The notes: generated by a model from the sequence alone, not told the origin. A DNA stretch of 64,000 nucleotides from Sequoia sempervirens (GCA_007258455.2 VDFB02270651.1:489932711-489996710); one strand, 5' to 3'. Counted from the stretch's first letter, positions 23,396 to 36,858 are shown. A program made the numbers and translations.

Positions 23396-23976
23396 ACGTT
23401 GTCACCAATGGTCCAACTGAAGGTTGACACTTACATTTGTATTTGTATTATGCAAAGTAACATATGTCTTTTATACAAAATAGGTGCTTGGAACTTGCAT
23501 AGTCCACTCATCTTTAAAAAGATATGTAATAATGTGACATATTAATTCAATTGTAATAAATAAATGGTTGTATTATTCTTCATTATTCATTTACAATAAA
23601 GAATTATTTTATGAGTTCAATGTTTGAGTCTATTCAAGTAAGTTTTTTTCCCTTTAAGAAATCAGGTATTATCTATTTATGAAATAATTTCATCCAGAGT
23701 CAAAACATAAAGCAATACAAATGAAAAAAGAAAGTTGCCATCAAATTGACAAAAAAGAATTATACACTAAAAGTTGTCACTCTTGTCATGGTTTACCAAA
23801 ATGTTAATGATTTCTAATTGTTCGATATCATTATTCATTTTATTAAGTCCTTTTCAACTTTTAGTTACCAGCCCCTTGGCCTTGATTTCAATCTTGGAAC
23901 ACTAAAGTTTAAAAAAGCTTTAAAACACATGTTTATTATTTATATCATAAGTTACTCAACCATTTGATGAAGATTT

Positions 23977-24715
23977 TGTTGAACATATGAAATACTGAGA
24001 GGGGAGGAGTGAATCAATATTCCTCTAAAAATATTAAAACTTTTGAATAGATGACCACATAACATAATTAAAAGTACTGAACATAACCAATGTAACATAA
24101 CATCACATAACATTCAGATTTTTATGTGGAATCCCAAGAAGGGAAAAACCACAAAGAGGGCTAACTCTCAAGTATTAAGTAATTGGATACAAAATACAAA
24201 TTTGGATCATTGTTAGGGTGGCTCATTGCTAAGTTGGCTCACTATCGGTGGGCTCACTACCCAAAATACAAAAAAACAGCCATGACAATTGAAAGGTGGC
24301 TTACACCAAAGTATGTGTTACAAAATTGAACTACTATGATTGCATCTACATATGCATGGATATAGTTCTCATTGAAGCACAAATATCTATAGTACAAACA
24401 CTATATTAGTTCATAATATTATATATCAGCAGATCGCTATCACACATCATATATCATTCTTCATCATTTTTGTTTATGTCACTTCACATATATATACACT
24501 AGATCTACATATCTACTTTAGTCAGCTTGCATTGGAGATGAAGTCAAATGAGAACATTACAAAAGTTATTGAAGATTTTTGAATAGATGCAAATAGATAT
24601 TCCATGTTATATCGAATAGTGCAAAACCAAAAACCTTATACTAGTAACACCACTTCCAGAACAAGAGATAAGTTAGAGATAGGAATACTGGACTAATTAA
24701 TGAAAAATATCAACA
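23977..24715 (-). repeat. 3' LTR of element F
   Basis: This 739-bp copy aligns along its length with 30,405-31,017, including TCCTCTAAAAATATTAAAAC and the GGAAAAACCAC block. Its minus-strand start TGTTGATATTTTTCA follows the polypurine tract directly, which fixes this end. Confidence 0.85.
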
Positions 24716-25243
24716 ATCTCACCCTTTTTCATTGATGGCAAACAAAATTTCAGAATATAAATACTTGAAAAGATAAAATCCAGAACTCCCCCTAAGATGA
24801 ATATCTCTTTTTCTTTAGACCTTTTTTTCTTCTTTCTATTTCTCCCTCTTTTGACATCAATCAACAAGGGGTGTAGGGGAAACTTGTTAGCATGTGCCAT
24901 CAATAAAGGAATTCTTGATTTTCTAAAGATGGGTGACCCACTTACCCTTATTATCATTCCATTGCAAAATTTCCTTGGTTAGAATCTATGCATGAACTTG
25001 AATAGAGTCAAGAAGAGATTCTCCATCTTTAATGGAGCAAGGGTTAGAAAGATTTACTTGTTGTGCCTTTAGGAGGGCATGCTTCATCAGTGAAATTCTA
25101 TCAGCACACATCTCTTAGAGATTTCTTAAGGGCAAAATGATGTTGTTCCATTGTTGTTGTAGTTCAAAGTACCTTTTGTGTAGTTCCTCAATTGATGATC
25201 TCCCAAAACTGAACAAATCTTCAAATAGCTTGAAAGAATGGTA

Positions 25244-26376
25244 TGTTGGAATCAAGGAACATTGAGAGGGGGGGTGAATCAGTGTTCTACAAAATTTAAC
25301 TTTATTAACTTAATCTTTAAACCACTTATAACATTGAACCAAAAGAAAGATGCAAGAACACAAAGCAATCAACCACAACACCATAACACAAAGATTTTTA
25401 CATGGAAACCCTATTAGGGGAAAAGCCACAGTGGAGGTTAATACATAATATGATTATACTCAAAATAAGTGTTTACAAATGGGGAATGTACATGCATTCA
25501 AACACACTACCTAAAGCTCATTGCTCAAATACAAAATGGTTACTACCCAAAAGAAGACTCGCTATCATATAGTCACATATAGACAATTGGAGTGGATGAA
25601 TTATGAGATAGCATTTAATAATTCTTGATTATAGTTCTAGTTAAGCACATTGACCACATTCTTCACATTCTATCTAATTCTTCTATTCAAACTCTTTCTA
25701 CTTTAATTCAAATCACCAATCTTTGTTTTACTCAAGTGAAACTACACAAATCAATCTACAATCCTTCCAACTCTTGCATCAAATGCATAATATGTCAAAA
25801 TGATATGAATAATCGATTATATATATCCACAACTAGAGAATAGAACACTTTTATGTCAGCTTTAACAAAATATTAAACATGTACAAAATGTCAGCCCAAT
25901 CCATAAACAATTATCAATGTGATCCAAACAATGTCAGCCAAAACATAGTAAGGACCCAAAACAACATGTCTCAAACATGAAACACCTTAAACAATTATGC
26001 CTTGTAGATCCACAACATGTTATACTCATCTAGTCATCCTTTTTGCCAGATGTCGTGTTTTAGCTTGATAGTTAACACATATCTTCAATCTAACTTCTAG
26101 TATAAGCAATTAATAAGGTGTAGATGGGATTACTGACAAGGTTTTCCATCAGTGACAACACCAAATGACTTGTGCAGTGTCTCTTTCCAACATGGTATGC
26201 CTACTATATTGTTGACTCAATAGAATCAATCTCTTTTCTAAGAATAGTTGTGGCATCTAGCCACTACAAGCTATATAAATACAAAGAACTTCCTTCCTCA
26301 GGAAGGTTTTGACCTTGCTTGATTAGCTATTGAAGATTTTTGAAGGAATTTGTACATCACTCTTTCAATTCCAACA
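25244..26376 (-). repeat. Solo copia-type LTR inside element F
   Basis: The 1,133-bp block begins TGTTGGAATC and ends CAATTCCAACA, giving 9-bp inverted ends with TG...CA. It contains AGAGGGGGGGTGAATCAGTG and GGAAACCCTATTAGGGGAAA, which are shared with the other copia LTRs. No coding sequence is attached. The flanks TGGTA and ATACA do not match, so the TSD is lost or the insertion was imprecise. Confidence 0.72.
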
Positions 26377-26479
26377 ATACATTTTTCCTTTTAGCTTCCT
26401 TTTCCCTATGTAGCTTTCATTCAAATAGTAAGAGAAGTCCTTCACAACATTCACGAGTGTTTTGCATTTATCTATATTT

Positions 26480-28990
26480 CATTATAGAATAATGCTTTGG
26501 AGAGTAGAAATAGTTTCCTCAATCAATTTATCTTTTTCTTCTAACTCCTTAATCATGTCAATTTTGGTTGAACCTTGAATGGACTCACCAATTTGAAATT
26601 TCTAAATAGGATCAATCTTCTCAAGGTCAAGAATTATCTTGGAATAAGTGATGGGATAGACCATAATTGGTGAAGCAAGTAAGCTCTTCAAAGTGTCATT
26701 AAAACTTTCTTGTCTTTTCTCAATTGTCCCTACTCCTGGTTTTTCACCTTTTTCTTTCTTTGTATTCTCTCCATGTTTCCTAGTAGCAATCTCCTCTACA
26801 ATTTTCTCTTTTTCTTTTCTTCTAGTTTCCTCTTCTTCCTTTTCAATTCTCTCCTCTTTTATTTCACCTTCTTTTTCTTGTTCTTCTTATTCATTTACGA
26901 GAGAAAAATATTTATCCAAAGAAAGAGTACGTTCAATTTTTGGAGGATTTGTATCAAGATTGTATACTTTTGCATCAATGTATTTTGGTACAAGGTTTGC
27001 AACATTTTTAGTATCTAGTTTCTCATGAGAGCTTGAGGGGGTAGTAGATGATGGAGCAGAGCCATCATCGATCAACATCCCAAGTTTTCCTGCCATGCTT
27101 GTAAGCCTGTCATTGATATCTACTTTCAACTTTTCTACAACTTCTTTGATTTCCATAAGGGTATGTTCCCTTTTCTTTATTCTCAACCATAACCAACTGA
27201 GTTCCTTGAAAATTTCTAATTCTTCCTCTTTTACAAGTTTGAATACAATGGAAATACATTCACTAACAATTTCCTTGTCTATTTTCCTAGATTTGTCTCA
27301 GATTGTATTTAGACCAAGAGACTATCAGGAATATCCTCTATGAAATTATCTATATTTCCATCTAATCTTGATCATTACAGAACAAATGCTTGTATTATGT
27401 TTTCTTTTCATTTGGAAGTGACAAAGTTGTATAAATCATCAACCTCTTTGGAGTTTCCTTCTACAATTAGTTCAAATAAAGTATCTACATCAAGAGGATC
27501 ACAAGTTGTACCTTTTTGGATTTCTTCTCTCAGACTTTAATTTGGTACAAGTTGGGGTTTGATTCTGATTTAGATTCTACAAAGATAGGGTGAGCCTTAC
27601 TGGCTTTCACTTATTTCACCTTCTTGATTTGAGTAGGTGAAGGAAGACCTTTCTTCATCTTACTAGACAGACTCTCCAATTCTTTTGATTTTGCAATGAT
27701 ACCAGATGGGCTACCAGTTGTACTTTGAGTAATTCTTCTGAGAGCTACAAGTCCCTCCTATGTCATACCACTTTCTTCCTTAATCGCTTTCATAACCTTT
27801 TCTACTCTCTTTTTGCTTTCCTTTGAGATCTACTCATCTTGCATTTATCCGAAATCATCCTTTGTTGTGCCAAAGCACTTTTGAGAGGCATTTATCAGAA
27901 TTTCTAAAAGAACTTTTTTAATACATTTGGCATATTCTTCCAATACTTCTTATCCCAATTTTGGTATCCACTGAGTTGTTGGTACAACTTCCATTATACA
28001 TTTGTCAACTATAAATATGAATGTAATATCATCCTTATATTTGGTAACTACAGATTTAGGGATTCTATCCTAGTTGTGCATCTTATACTGCATTGAAGAG
28101 AAAAATGAAGTAAATGTCATTTCTTGTGTAGTTGTATTAGAATATCTCCTCATTCACTCAACAATTTGGTGAGCAACTGGTTTTTTAGATGACCACACTA
28201 CCAAACCTAGACCAGGAATTTCATGCATGAAGTAGAATGGAAAATAGAGTGCAAGGGTTCCATACCAGAACACAACTTTCTTCTTACTTCATTTGCATTG
28301 ATTCAAATTCTCAAGGAATTGTTCTTTGATGAGCTGAAATAAGTCATAGTCCACTCCATTTACCACCATATCATATGCATTGTATATGGTTGTAGATGAG
28401 ATGGAGTTATCTCAGTTGGTGTTGTAGATTTTGCTTCCAATGACCTAGGTAACTTACCTCATGGATATATTTGTCACTAAATTAATTGCAAGAGACCTAC
28501 CATTAGAAACAGCCTGAGTGAGGTTTTCAACTTCCTTGTTTTTGACTGCCTTAGGTATCAGAAGAATACTAGTGTCATTCAACCTAGTAACAATATTCAT
28601 TACTTCCTTGCTAATTAGATGAGCTTTATCTAGCCACAAGAAAGTGTCATGGAACCTATTCATAGCCATTCATACCCATTTATCATCAAAATAGAAATGT
28701 GGGAATTTATTCCAGACATGCAATTTCTTTTCTACCAGAATCTTGAATTCAAGTTTGGCATTGAAGTCATCACTAGTAATTTCATTTATCCACAAATCAA
28801 GTAACTTGGTGTGACTGAACTCTTTGAGCTTCAAATGAATGTATGCCCGAACATCTTCCACAGGGATAACTCTGTGTGGGAATTTTTTATTATCAACCAG
28901 CCATATCATTTTCAATTGATATATTTGAATACTTCTTGAATTCAAGATGAGGTTGAGATGTCACATTGACCAAAGTGAGAGTAGCCATAA
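26480..28990 (-). pseudogene. Long ORF of unknown function in place of pol (element F)
   Basis: The minus strand starts with ATG near 28,989 (MATLTLVNVTSQPHLEFKKY). After one frameshift it runs through FPHRVIPVEDVRAYIHLKLK and WINEITSDDFNAKLEFKILV to 28,670, then DTFLWLDKAHLISKEVMNIV. A block at about 28,340-28,210 (DYDLFQLIKEQFLENL, then WYGTLALYFPFYFMHEIPG) resembles blocks in the accessory ORFs of D and E. The C-terminal third is Lys/Glu-rich and coiled-coil-like (for example MEIKEVVEKLKVDINDRL at 27,150, and a long E/K run at 26,890-26,780). No retrotransposon enzyme motif is present. The ORF follows the gag remnant and precedes the 3' LTR. Confidence 0.65.
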
Positions 28991-29639
28991 CTAAAAATGC
29001 ATAGAAATAGAAAAATTTGAGGAAAAAAATACCTCTTGCAGCTACTCAAACCGTAGTATGTAGGTCAACTTATTTCTTCACCTTAGCTCCTTGTAATCCT
29101 TTTGTTTGAGTCAAAATGACTTGTTGATTTTATTTTTAAGCTAATTCTATAATAAGTGCACCTTTTGCATTAAATGTGCCATAACACTTTTTGTGATTCC
29201 CTATTCAATAGATTGATGTGACTTTATGTGATGTTCACAAGATGCTTGTTCATAGTTCCTATCTACTGGAGACTCCTTGATTGAGTAGATCTCATAGGTG
29301 TGAAATCTCTTTTCTCTTGAAGGAGGAAGACGTAGTCTAAAATTTCTTCCCCTAGGCAGCAACCAGAGAGAGGTAAATTCCTAGAGTAGATGTCTACATG
29401 GGAGTTGGATCGCTTTTCTTCTTTCTTTCTCTAGATCTTCTTCATTTTGGCCTTAACCTTTTCTTTATTGATTTTCTCCCTTGGTTAAATTTTCTTGACT
29501 ACATTTGTTCTATAGAATCTAGCAATCTATCCAATTTTATTTCAATTATAACACTTGTTGGTTTTCTTCTTTTGTCCTAATCAACATTATTCAACCTTAC
29601 GTCCATATGTATAACATGTATAGCAATATCCACTAAAAT

Positions 29640-30390
29640 AATTGCTTCTATTTGGTTTCCAACAATCATTATCTTTGTGACCATAACCATTGCAATTATG
29701 GCATCTACTAGAGTAAGATCTAGCTTTCTAAGTCACATAAGTTCTACAATTTAGTGCTTTATGACCCAATTTATTGCAATTGAAACAATGACCATTAAAA
29801 GAGAAGGTTCTTCTACTTTCCTAATGCTTTGCTAGAGACTTTCCTTTTTTTTCTATGTCAAATTCAATCTTAGCTTCTTTTTTTAGATCAAGTTTATTGT
29901 ATGAGCATTCACCAACTTCATAGCCTAAGCCTTCCTTGTTTTTCGGTGGTCTTTGGGCTTCCAAAATTTCATCAAGCTTTTCCAAAATTTCTTTGTATTT
30001 GACCTCTTTCTTCTTCGATTCTTCTAAATTTGATTTAAGATGTGCAACTTCTTGTTCCAAAATTTTGCATTCATCAAATTTTCCTTTGATTACATTATTC
30101 AAATGTTCCTTCATAATTTTCATCATTTTCACTCTTAGCTATCAAATCAAGAATAGTAACATTTGTTGACTTGAGTTCATTACTAACCTCCTTATTCCTT
30201 ACCTTAAATTTATGGATATGATCTTTCAACTTAGAAATGCAATCATTTTCCATTTGAATATTTTTTGAGAGTTCCTTATTTTCATCTTCAATAGCTTCAA
30301 GATCTTCAAAGATGGACATGAATTCTTTTTGATCCATATGTTCAACCTTCCAGATCTCCTTTGAGCTATTATACTCTTCTAAATGATTTG
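29640..30390 (-). pseudogene. Gag remnant with two intact zinc knuckles (element F)
   Basis: A coiled-coil segment (MDQKEFMSIFEDLEAIEDEN near 30,340, then a Lys/Glu-rich run) leads to CFNCNKLGHKALNC at about 29,790-29,750. A second knuckle, CHNCNGYGHKDNDC, follows at about 29,705-29,665, and then a third, incomplete one (CYTCYTYG). The first two match CX2CX4HX4C exactly. The N-terminal capsid part expected of copia gag is missing, since the frame begins almost at the PBS. Knuckles usually bind the RNA during packaging, so retention here may reflect age only. Confidence 0.8.
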
Positions 30391-30402
30391 GCTCTAATGA
30401 AA
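30389..30402 (-). other. Degraded primer binding site (element F)
   Basis: The plus strand reads GGCTCTAATGAAAATTGTTG. This matches the reverse complement of the usual copia PBS (GGCTCTGATACCAATTGTTG) except at a few bases, and lies directly before the LTR start at 30,405. Confidence 0.7.
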
Positions 30403-30404
30403 AT

Positions 30405-31017
30405 TGTTGAACATTCAAAATAATGAGGTGGGAGTGGTGAATTAGTAATCCTCTAAAAATATTAAAACTTTTGAATAGCTGATGACATAACATAATTAAA
30501 AGTACTAAACAAAACCAATGTAACACATCACATAACACCAAGAATTTTTTGTGGAAACCAAAGAAGGGAAAAACCATAGAGAGGGATAACTCTCAATTAT
30601 TAAGTAACTAGATACAAAATACAAAGGTGGATCACTACTAGGGTAGCTCATTGTTGATGGGATCACTGCCCAAAATACAAAAACCAATTATGATAGCTGA
30701 AAGATGACATACAACTAGAGTATGTGTTACAAAACTAAACTGCTATAATTGCATCTACATATGCATGAATACAATTCTCACTAAAGTGAAAATATCCTTT
30801 ATAAAAACACTATATCAGTTCACAATAGATATGAATTCAGATGAGCACATTACACAATATGTTGAAGATGTCATCATATATGCAAAAAGATATCCCACGC
30901 TATATTGAATAGTGCCAGACCAAAAACCTTTTAATGATAACATTGTTGTTAGAACAAGAGATAAGTTGGAGATAGGAATACCAAATCGATCAATGCCATC
31001 AATGAAAAATATCAACA
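30405..31017 (-). repeat. 5' LTR of element F
   Basis: This 613-bp copy is the partner of 23,977-24,715, about 125 bp shorter because of internal deletions. It lacks the segment around 24,400-24,540 of the other copy. Confidence 0.85.
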
Positions 31018-31269
31018 CATTTGATGTATGGTTGTTGTTGTGTTTCAGAATGAAATGCACGGTGCACTAGGCTTGTGAACTTAAACCTCCAAAATTACCC
31101 TATAACCATTAGATTTACAAAGATCAATGATTTAGAATTTTTTGTCAATGTAGGACAACCATATACTAATTTTGTAGTTTGACAGCAACAAGTTGACATT
31201 TCAATGTTTCATTCACTTTAAAAAAAATTTATCTCCCTAGTTCTTGGTATCATTATTCATTTTATTAAG
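31018..31269. other. Spacer between elements F and A
   Basis: No gene. Its last 21 bases before element A are identical to sequence at about 23,832-23,852. Both places are therefore copies of one older repeat into which A inserted. Confidence 0.6.
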
Positions 31270-32866
31270 TGAAATGAAGAAAAATGGCGGGCTTTCTTTC
31301 ACTTCTGAGGTTTTGGACCTAAAAGGAGAGAGACAATTTCCTACCTTTTCATTTAAGAACAAACCCTTGAGATTTCAATGCAAAGGATATTGAAGCCTTG
31401 TAAGGGACTATTCTAGGGATTGAATTATGTTTATTGAGGGGTTCACCACCAAGTGTAAACTTGGAAAAGACAATGAATTGGAAAACATAGTGTGACATGG
31501 AAAATGACCTAGAAAATGTCCCAGAAATGTAAATAAAGTAGAACAAAAAAAAAATATGTAAATGGTGTGCTCCTAGAAACCTTGAAGAGATTAGAAATAG
31601 CTCTAAAATTCTATATATCTTAATTTTTTATGCTAGTGGAACTCATTCACCAACCTAGGAGAGACAATCCTAGATCTTGATTCCTGCATGGGAATTTATT
31701 TCAAGGAAAAGGGTATAATAATCTACAAATAGATTTGATAGATAGTTATAGTGGGATGCATTTTACACTCTTGGAAAATCAGTCTCATTCCACTATTTCA
31801 AAAATTGAAAGCTCTGATCTACACTCCAACACTTTCCCTTTCCTTCCAACTTGAGTTCTAGATCTGAATATGTGAAAAATACCTACAAAATAGAATTCAA
31901 ATTAATTTTCTAATGGGGGTTTTCCTCAGTCAAACCCATAGTTTGGTAATTAAACCTTGATAAAAATGATTAAATGTGCATAAAAATCCTATCCTTAAAT
32001 GTGTCTAAGACTAAAAAATTTGAAATATGATGCAATCCTATTCTAATGTGTAAGAATATGATGTAATAATGGAAACGTAAAAATGAATACAACTCACTTG
32101 TGATTATCTCTAATCACCCCAAGTGAGCTCTAAAGATTCTTGTACCTTCATTTGAATGTAGAGTGACAATGGAAGATGGAATCGCTTAGGAAACAAGTCT
32201 TTAGGATTGGCTTAATGGCTAGTTGCATCTCCCCAACCTAGAATCCATCATGATTCACCATAGGCATCCATGATCTACCCTTGAAAATGCTAGATCTTGA
32301 TTGAAAGTGAGCTTGAAGACTTGCAAAAATACTTTAATGTTTCTCGAATGCTTCAACTTTGATTGATTTTGGAATTGAAATGCTCTTGTGAAATATTACT
32401 TGAAGATTCTTGATTCTTGATGCTTGCTCAAAGTGCTTAGATTGTGAAAAATGACTTAGAAGCTTACTTTTATAGGCATTATCACCTAATTGATTGTTAT
32501 TTAGATCTCAAAGGCCAACATCTACCACAACCATCAATTAAATTAATGAATTCCCACTCAAATTTGAAAAAGACCCCAAATGGAACTCATTCACCACACT
32601 TGGTGAATGGGTCCCACCTAAGGGGACTCATTCACCAAAGGTGGTGAATGAGTCCCACCTTAGATTTTTGAGGTTCGTTTTCAATATTTTTAGGGGTTTA
32701 AGTGATTTATATGATTTTTGAGTTAAATGAGCCTCAAAATATGAAATAATGGGTCTTAGGGGCCTATAAATGGTGATTTTAAGGGGTAATTAATGCAAGG
32801 TTTCCAAAATATGTCCAAATTAAGTGTGAAATTTCCTCTTTCTTCAAGAGTGCACAAATTTCTACA
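31270..32866 (-). repeat. 3' LTR of element A
   Basis: It aligns, with many differences, to the LTR of element B (41,392-42,923). Both start with TGAAA, share TTTCTAATGGGGG near 31,910 and 42,025, and carry the GTGTCTAAGA block. Both also contain repeated ACTCATTCACCA-like boxes (A: 31,643, 32,586 and 32,627). The end CTACA at 32,866 is set by this alignment and by the following GATTTAGGCCCCATTTTAG, which corresponds to the polypurine tract in B. Confidence 0.72.
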
Positions 32867-33639
32867 CTAGATTTAGGCCCCATTTTAGTGCCCATATGAC
32901 TCTATGCACATATGTAAGCTAAAGGAATCCAATGATGATTTTTGTTTCATAAAAGGATACACATATAAATTCAATTATGATATGGGAGAATGAAGCCCCC
33001 ACTGTAGTCATCTACAAAACCACAATGTTAGGAATCAAATCCTACAACACGAATATGTTAGTTGTCCAAAAATATTCTTATCAAACCTCTAACTAGAAAT
33101 AACATTTGAGGGTAGATGTATGCCCCCCCTTGATTCCACTTGCTTTATGGAGGTGGAATCAAGGTAGCAATCTAGCCACATTGAATAGTGTAAGTCATAC
33201 CATAGGGAATTTCCAAGTACCATGCCAAATAATGATAGATGGTTGATGATTTTGGGAGTGGGATAATGATTCCAATGCAAAAAATGGAATAAAAATGGAG
33301 CTCTCTAGAACCCATTATGTTCATTTTAGTGAAATGTACTTTTTAACCCTAATGTAGTAAAAACCTTAGTTTTAACTTACATAAGAGCAAAGACTAAAGT
33401 TAATTCTATATTTCTTTGTCATTTAACTTTTGTAGCTTAAGAGTGATTGAAGAAGAGTGAAATATGTCAAGCATATGAGATTACATTCTTGCAAGACTAT
33501 ATGTCTAGGGGGACCAAGTGGTACACAATGAGCGTCATCATGACGTGAGTTTATTCTTCTATCTATGCTTTGTCCTTATGCAGTACTTTTATAATTTTTA
33601 TGAATTTCTAGGTTTATTTAGGGCCTTGGAAAAAAGTTC

Positions 33640-33760
33640 ACAAAGCATCCTCTTTTTTCGCAAATTGTCCCCTTTTTTGGAAAAGTGTCCCTTTTGTTTG
33701 CGTAGTGTCCCACTTTTTTGCAAAGTGTTTTGTTTCTTTGCGATTTGTCCCAAAAGGGTT
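33640..33760. repeat. 20-bp tandem array, six copies (element A)
   Basis: Units similar to GCAAAGTGTCCCTTTTTTTT start at about 33,640, 33,660, 33,680, 33,700, 33,720 and 33,740, an exact 20-bp period. They are followed by AAAAGGGTTCTAAAGTGTCT. The same array is in element B. It lies inside the first probable intron of the antisense gene. Confidence 0.9.
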
Positions 33761-35579
33761 CTAAAGTGTCTAGGGTCTTTAGGAAAGCACACTAGAAAAA
33801 AATTAGTACACTTTTGTGATTATTGATTTAAAAATTAAAGAGCTACACTACTTTAGGACATTATTTTTATTTTTCTATTAGGTTCCCACCCATTTTTGTA
33901 AGCATCTAAGTGGTAGAAAAATCAACCTTCTTAGAGATTTAGCCCCAACTCTCTTAGTGGAGGACATTGCTATAGAATGTTGGAGTATATTGGGAATACC
34001 TCATGCCACCCATGAGGAACCATGATGCTATGTTGATGGCACTAGCAAAGCACAAGGATGTCAATGCATGTACTTTCCATCTTCTAACTAGTGAGATGAC
34101 AATCATGCTAGAGGATGTGCATCACATACTCTGAGTTCCTATTCATGGTGAGCAAGTATAATTCCAAGTAGAAAAACCTTCCAAGAGATAAAATATAACA
34201 TGTAGTATTTCCTTTGCAAACCATTACATGATGAGAGTGTGAGGGAATAGATAGATTTGGCTATGCTACTATATTCATGAGCCCCACTAGTTAGATGGAT
34301 CATGATGCTCATAGTTGCATTAGTACTCATCCCATATGTTTAGGGAGTACACCTAGATGGAGGATTGATATGAGGGATAGTAGAGCACCAAGTAGTATAT
34401 GCTTCGGGGAATTGTATCCTAGTGCACCTGTATTATGATCTTGGATGGTTTATCATTTAGGAGGTGGATAGTTTGGTACATTGTATGCTTCTATAGGTTT
34501 GGTGCCTTGAGCATATCACCTATACCAGACCTACTAGCTTCCCATGTTTGAAAACCTTAGGGTATCCTCAAGCCTTTAGCTATCCTCTATGATAGTTTTG
34601 GTAGTATGGTGATTTACACCTTTGGAGAGTGTGGTTTGACCAACTAGAGAAGGACAAGATCCTGTGGAGACCTTATCAACTTGTGCTTCAGTGGCCAAAT
34701 CACACTTGAAAAATTAGTAGATTACAACTTGACATATTTTTTATTGGCAGACATGATTATGTAGTACATCCTTTCTACTATGATTAGGTCATGCAACAAT
34801 TTTGACATATTCAGATAGCACCCAGGGCATGACCCTTATTCAGGTGATCAATGTGAAGTGCCCAAAGACCTGGTGATACCATAAAGTTCATTGTAGAGGA
34901 TTTTTTCCATAGTGACTCTGGGTGCTTAGATAATGACATGCTTCTAGTATCCAATGTGGATGTCATCAATTCTTTAGATGATAATGAGGAGTGGATAGTA
35001 TCAAGACCATCTCCTTTGTTTCCTATGGAAGATTCAATAGGTGATGTAGTACCACTCTAAGACAAGGGAGATGAGGAAGAGGATAGGGCTAAGGAGACAT
35101 GCTATAAGGTTGTAGAAATATTTACAAATGTCATAGATGAGGAGTACAATAAGGATGCAGATACTGACTATGATGGCTAGGACAGAGGAGATGAGGGGGA
35201 GCATCGGTCCATGAGCAATGGTGATGAAGCAGCAGATGAGGATCTAATAGGGAATGAGTGGGGAGAGCCCTCTACCATTCATTTGACTAGATAGTGAGAA
35301 ACAATTGTAGCAGGCACTAGTACCCATAGTCATGGAGAGGCGAGAACATCCTACATGCCCCCTACACACAACAAGGCTAATTTTACATAGCTTATGGGGG
35401 ACATAGGTGATGATATTTTATTTATTGTTATATTTTTTACTTTTTCTTACACTTTATATATATATATCATGATGTGTACTGATTATTTATTGTTTCTATC
35501 TTGCAGGATCTTTGAGAATTTTTTATTATCTCTATCAATAGGTGGATGTAGAGATAGTTCCCTCATCAATGGATAAGGA

Positions 35580-36802
35580 TGCTAGATGTTGCTGATATGT
35601 GGTTTTCATTGATGTCAACACTATTGGCATTAAAGGTTGTATATGTCGAGGATATTCAAAAAATTGTAATAAAATAAGTTGCAAGTTGTCAGTGATGCAG
35701 TGAAGCTCAGTATGTTGGCTAGCTCAGTGTGTTGATGATCAGAGGTTATGGATTAAAGGGTTTATTTTTGAGTATATATATTTTATCCATGTTAAGTTTT
35801 AGAGATTTGCATGAAGATTTGAGCAAGTTATGAGTATCTGTGTTTTGATAGTTTTTCTATTGCTTTAGTTGGTGTTCCTTAAGGAAGATAATGCGATTCT
35901 AGTAATTTGAGTTGTTTTGGATGCCTCTCTAATGATTCATGATGCTCGTGGATGTTTCTAGATCATTCTCTATCTATGTTGCACATATACATTGATCGTT
36001 GAGCTCACAATTGGTGATTTTCTCTTGCATGTTCATGCTTTTCATATTCATGGCCGACATGGTGATTGTAGCGTGTTGTGGATCTTCGAGGAATAATTTT
36101 TGAAGGTGTTTTGTGTTTGAGGATGTTGTTTTAGGTCTTCATTAAATTTTGGCCAACATTGGTTGATTTGCATTAATAATTTTTTATTGATTTTGGCCGA
36201 CAGTCTGTATACATTTTATATTTTGTTAAAGCCAACATGGAGTTGATGTAATTCCTAGTTGCAAATATATATATAAGTGATTGTTTGTTCCATTTGATTG
36301 TATGAGATGTGTGAATAATGTCCTAATAATTATAAGGAAGAAGTAGAGTGTAAAGAAGAGTGAGAAGATTGTGAAGAAGTGTTCATGTGCTTAACCAAAA
36401 CTGTAATAGGGCATTAGCAAATGTTATTTTCTTAGTTCAAAATCTTGTGGATGTAATCTGAATATTTCTATAAGATAGTGTGTCTTCATTTGGGTAGTCA
36501 GTCTTGTTGTAATTGAGTAGTGAGCTCTAGGAAGTGTACCTAAATGCATGTTCATTCCCATTTATTCTTTTATACTTATAATAGGGTATAATCTTGTGGA
36601 CTAACCTCCACCATGGTTTTTCCCCTAATAGGGTTTCCACATAAAAAAAACTTGGTTTTATGTGTGTTTTTGATGTGTTGATGGTTTATGATTTCATGGT
36701 TACTTATTAGATCCAACAATAAGATGAATAAGTTTAATAAGTTTAAAATTCTATGACAACTGATTTAGCCCCTCTTAGTTGTCTTCCCTTGTGTTGCCAA
36801 CA
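35580..36802 (+). repeat. 5' LTR of element G
   Basis: It begins TGCTAGATGTTGCTGATATG, which differs from the 3' LTR start TGTTGAATGTTGCTGATATG by three transitions, and ends GTTGCCAACA two bases before the PBS. It contains CCTCCACCATGGTTTTTCC at about 36,606, the reverse complement of the block shared by the other copia LTRs. Confidence 0.9.
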
Positions 36803-36804
36803 AT

Positions 36805-36820
36805 TGGTATCAAAGCAGGG
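36805..36820 (+). other. Primer binding site of element G
   Basis: TGGTATCAAAGCAGGG matches the initiator tRNA-Met PBS of copia elements with one or two changes. It lies two bases after the LTR. Confidence 0.9.
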
Positions 36821-36858
36821 TCCTTGGAAGAAGTTTAATAGCTTGAGGTGATCTAGAC

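Larger units (their letters stand above)
20990..23976. other. No gene recognised; AT-rich spacer
   Basis: Only short open frames are present. A TGGCGCCGGCAATTTTG at 22,526 looks like a tRNA primer binding site but has no gag behind it. Two small repeat structures are listed separately. Confidence 0.4.
23977..31017 (-). mobile_element. Ty1/copia-type element F without pol
   Basis: Two LTRs in the same orientation flank the element (23,977-24,715 and 30,405-31,017). Both start TGTTGAACAT and end ATATCAACA on the plus strand. A polypurine tract (minus GAAAAAGGGTGAGAT) abuts the 3' LTR at 24,716-24,730, and a degraded iMet-type PBS abuts the 5' LTR. Flanking bases GATTT and CATTT may be a decayed 5-bp TSD. 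Inside are a gag remnant with zinc knuckles and a long unknown ORF. No protease, integrase or RT motif was found, so F looks non-autonomous. A solo LTR lies inside it. Confidence 0.82.

Noticed and set aside
26693..27028. Ser/Phe-rich plus-strand open frames as a membrane protein
   Set aside because: They are the complement of a Lys/Glu-rich coiled-coil segment in the minus-strand ORF of element F, which naturally gives Phe/Ser/Leu runs.
33518..33826. Plus-strand Cys/Phe-rich ORF over the 20-bp array as a small secreted protein
   Set aside because: A similar frame is open in B, but it falls in the probable intron and its repeats come from a 20-bp period that rotates the frame. Openness probably reflects a lack of stops in the unit.
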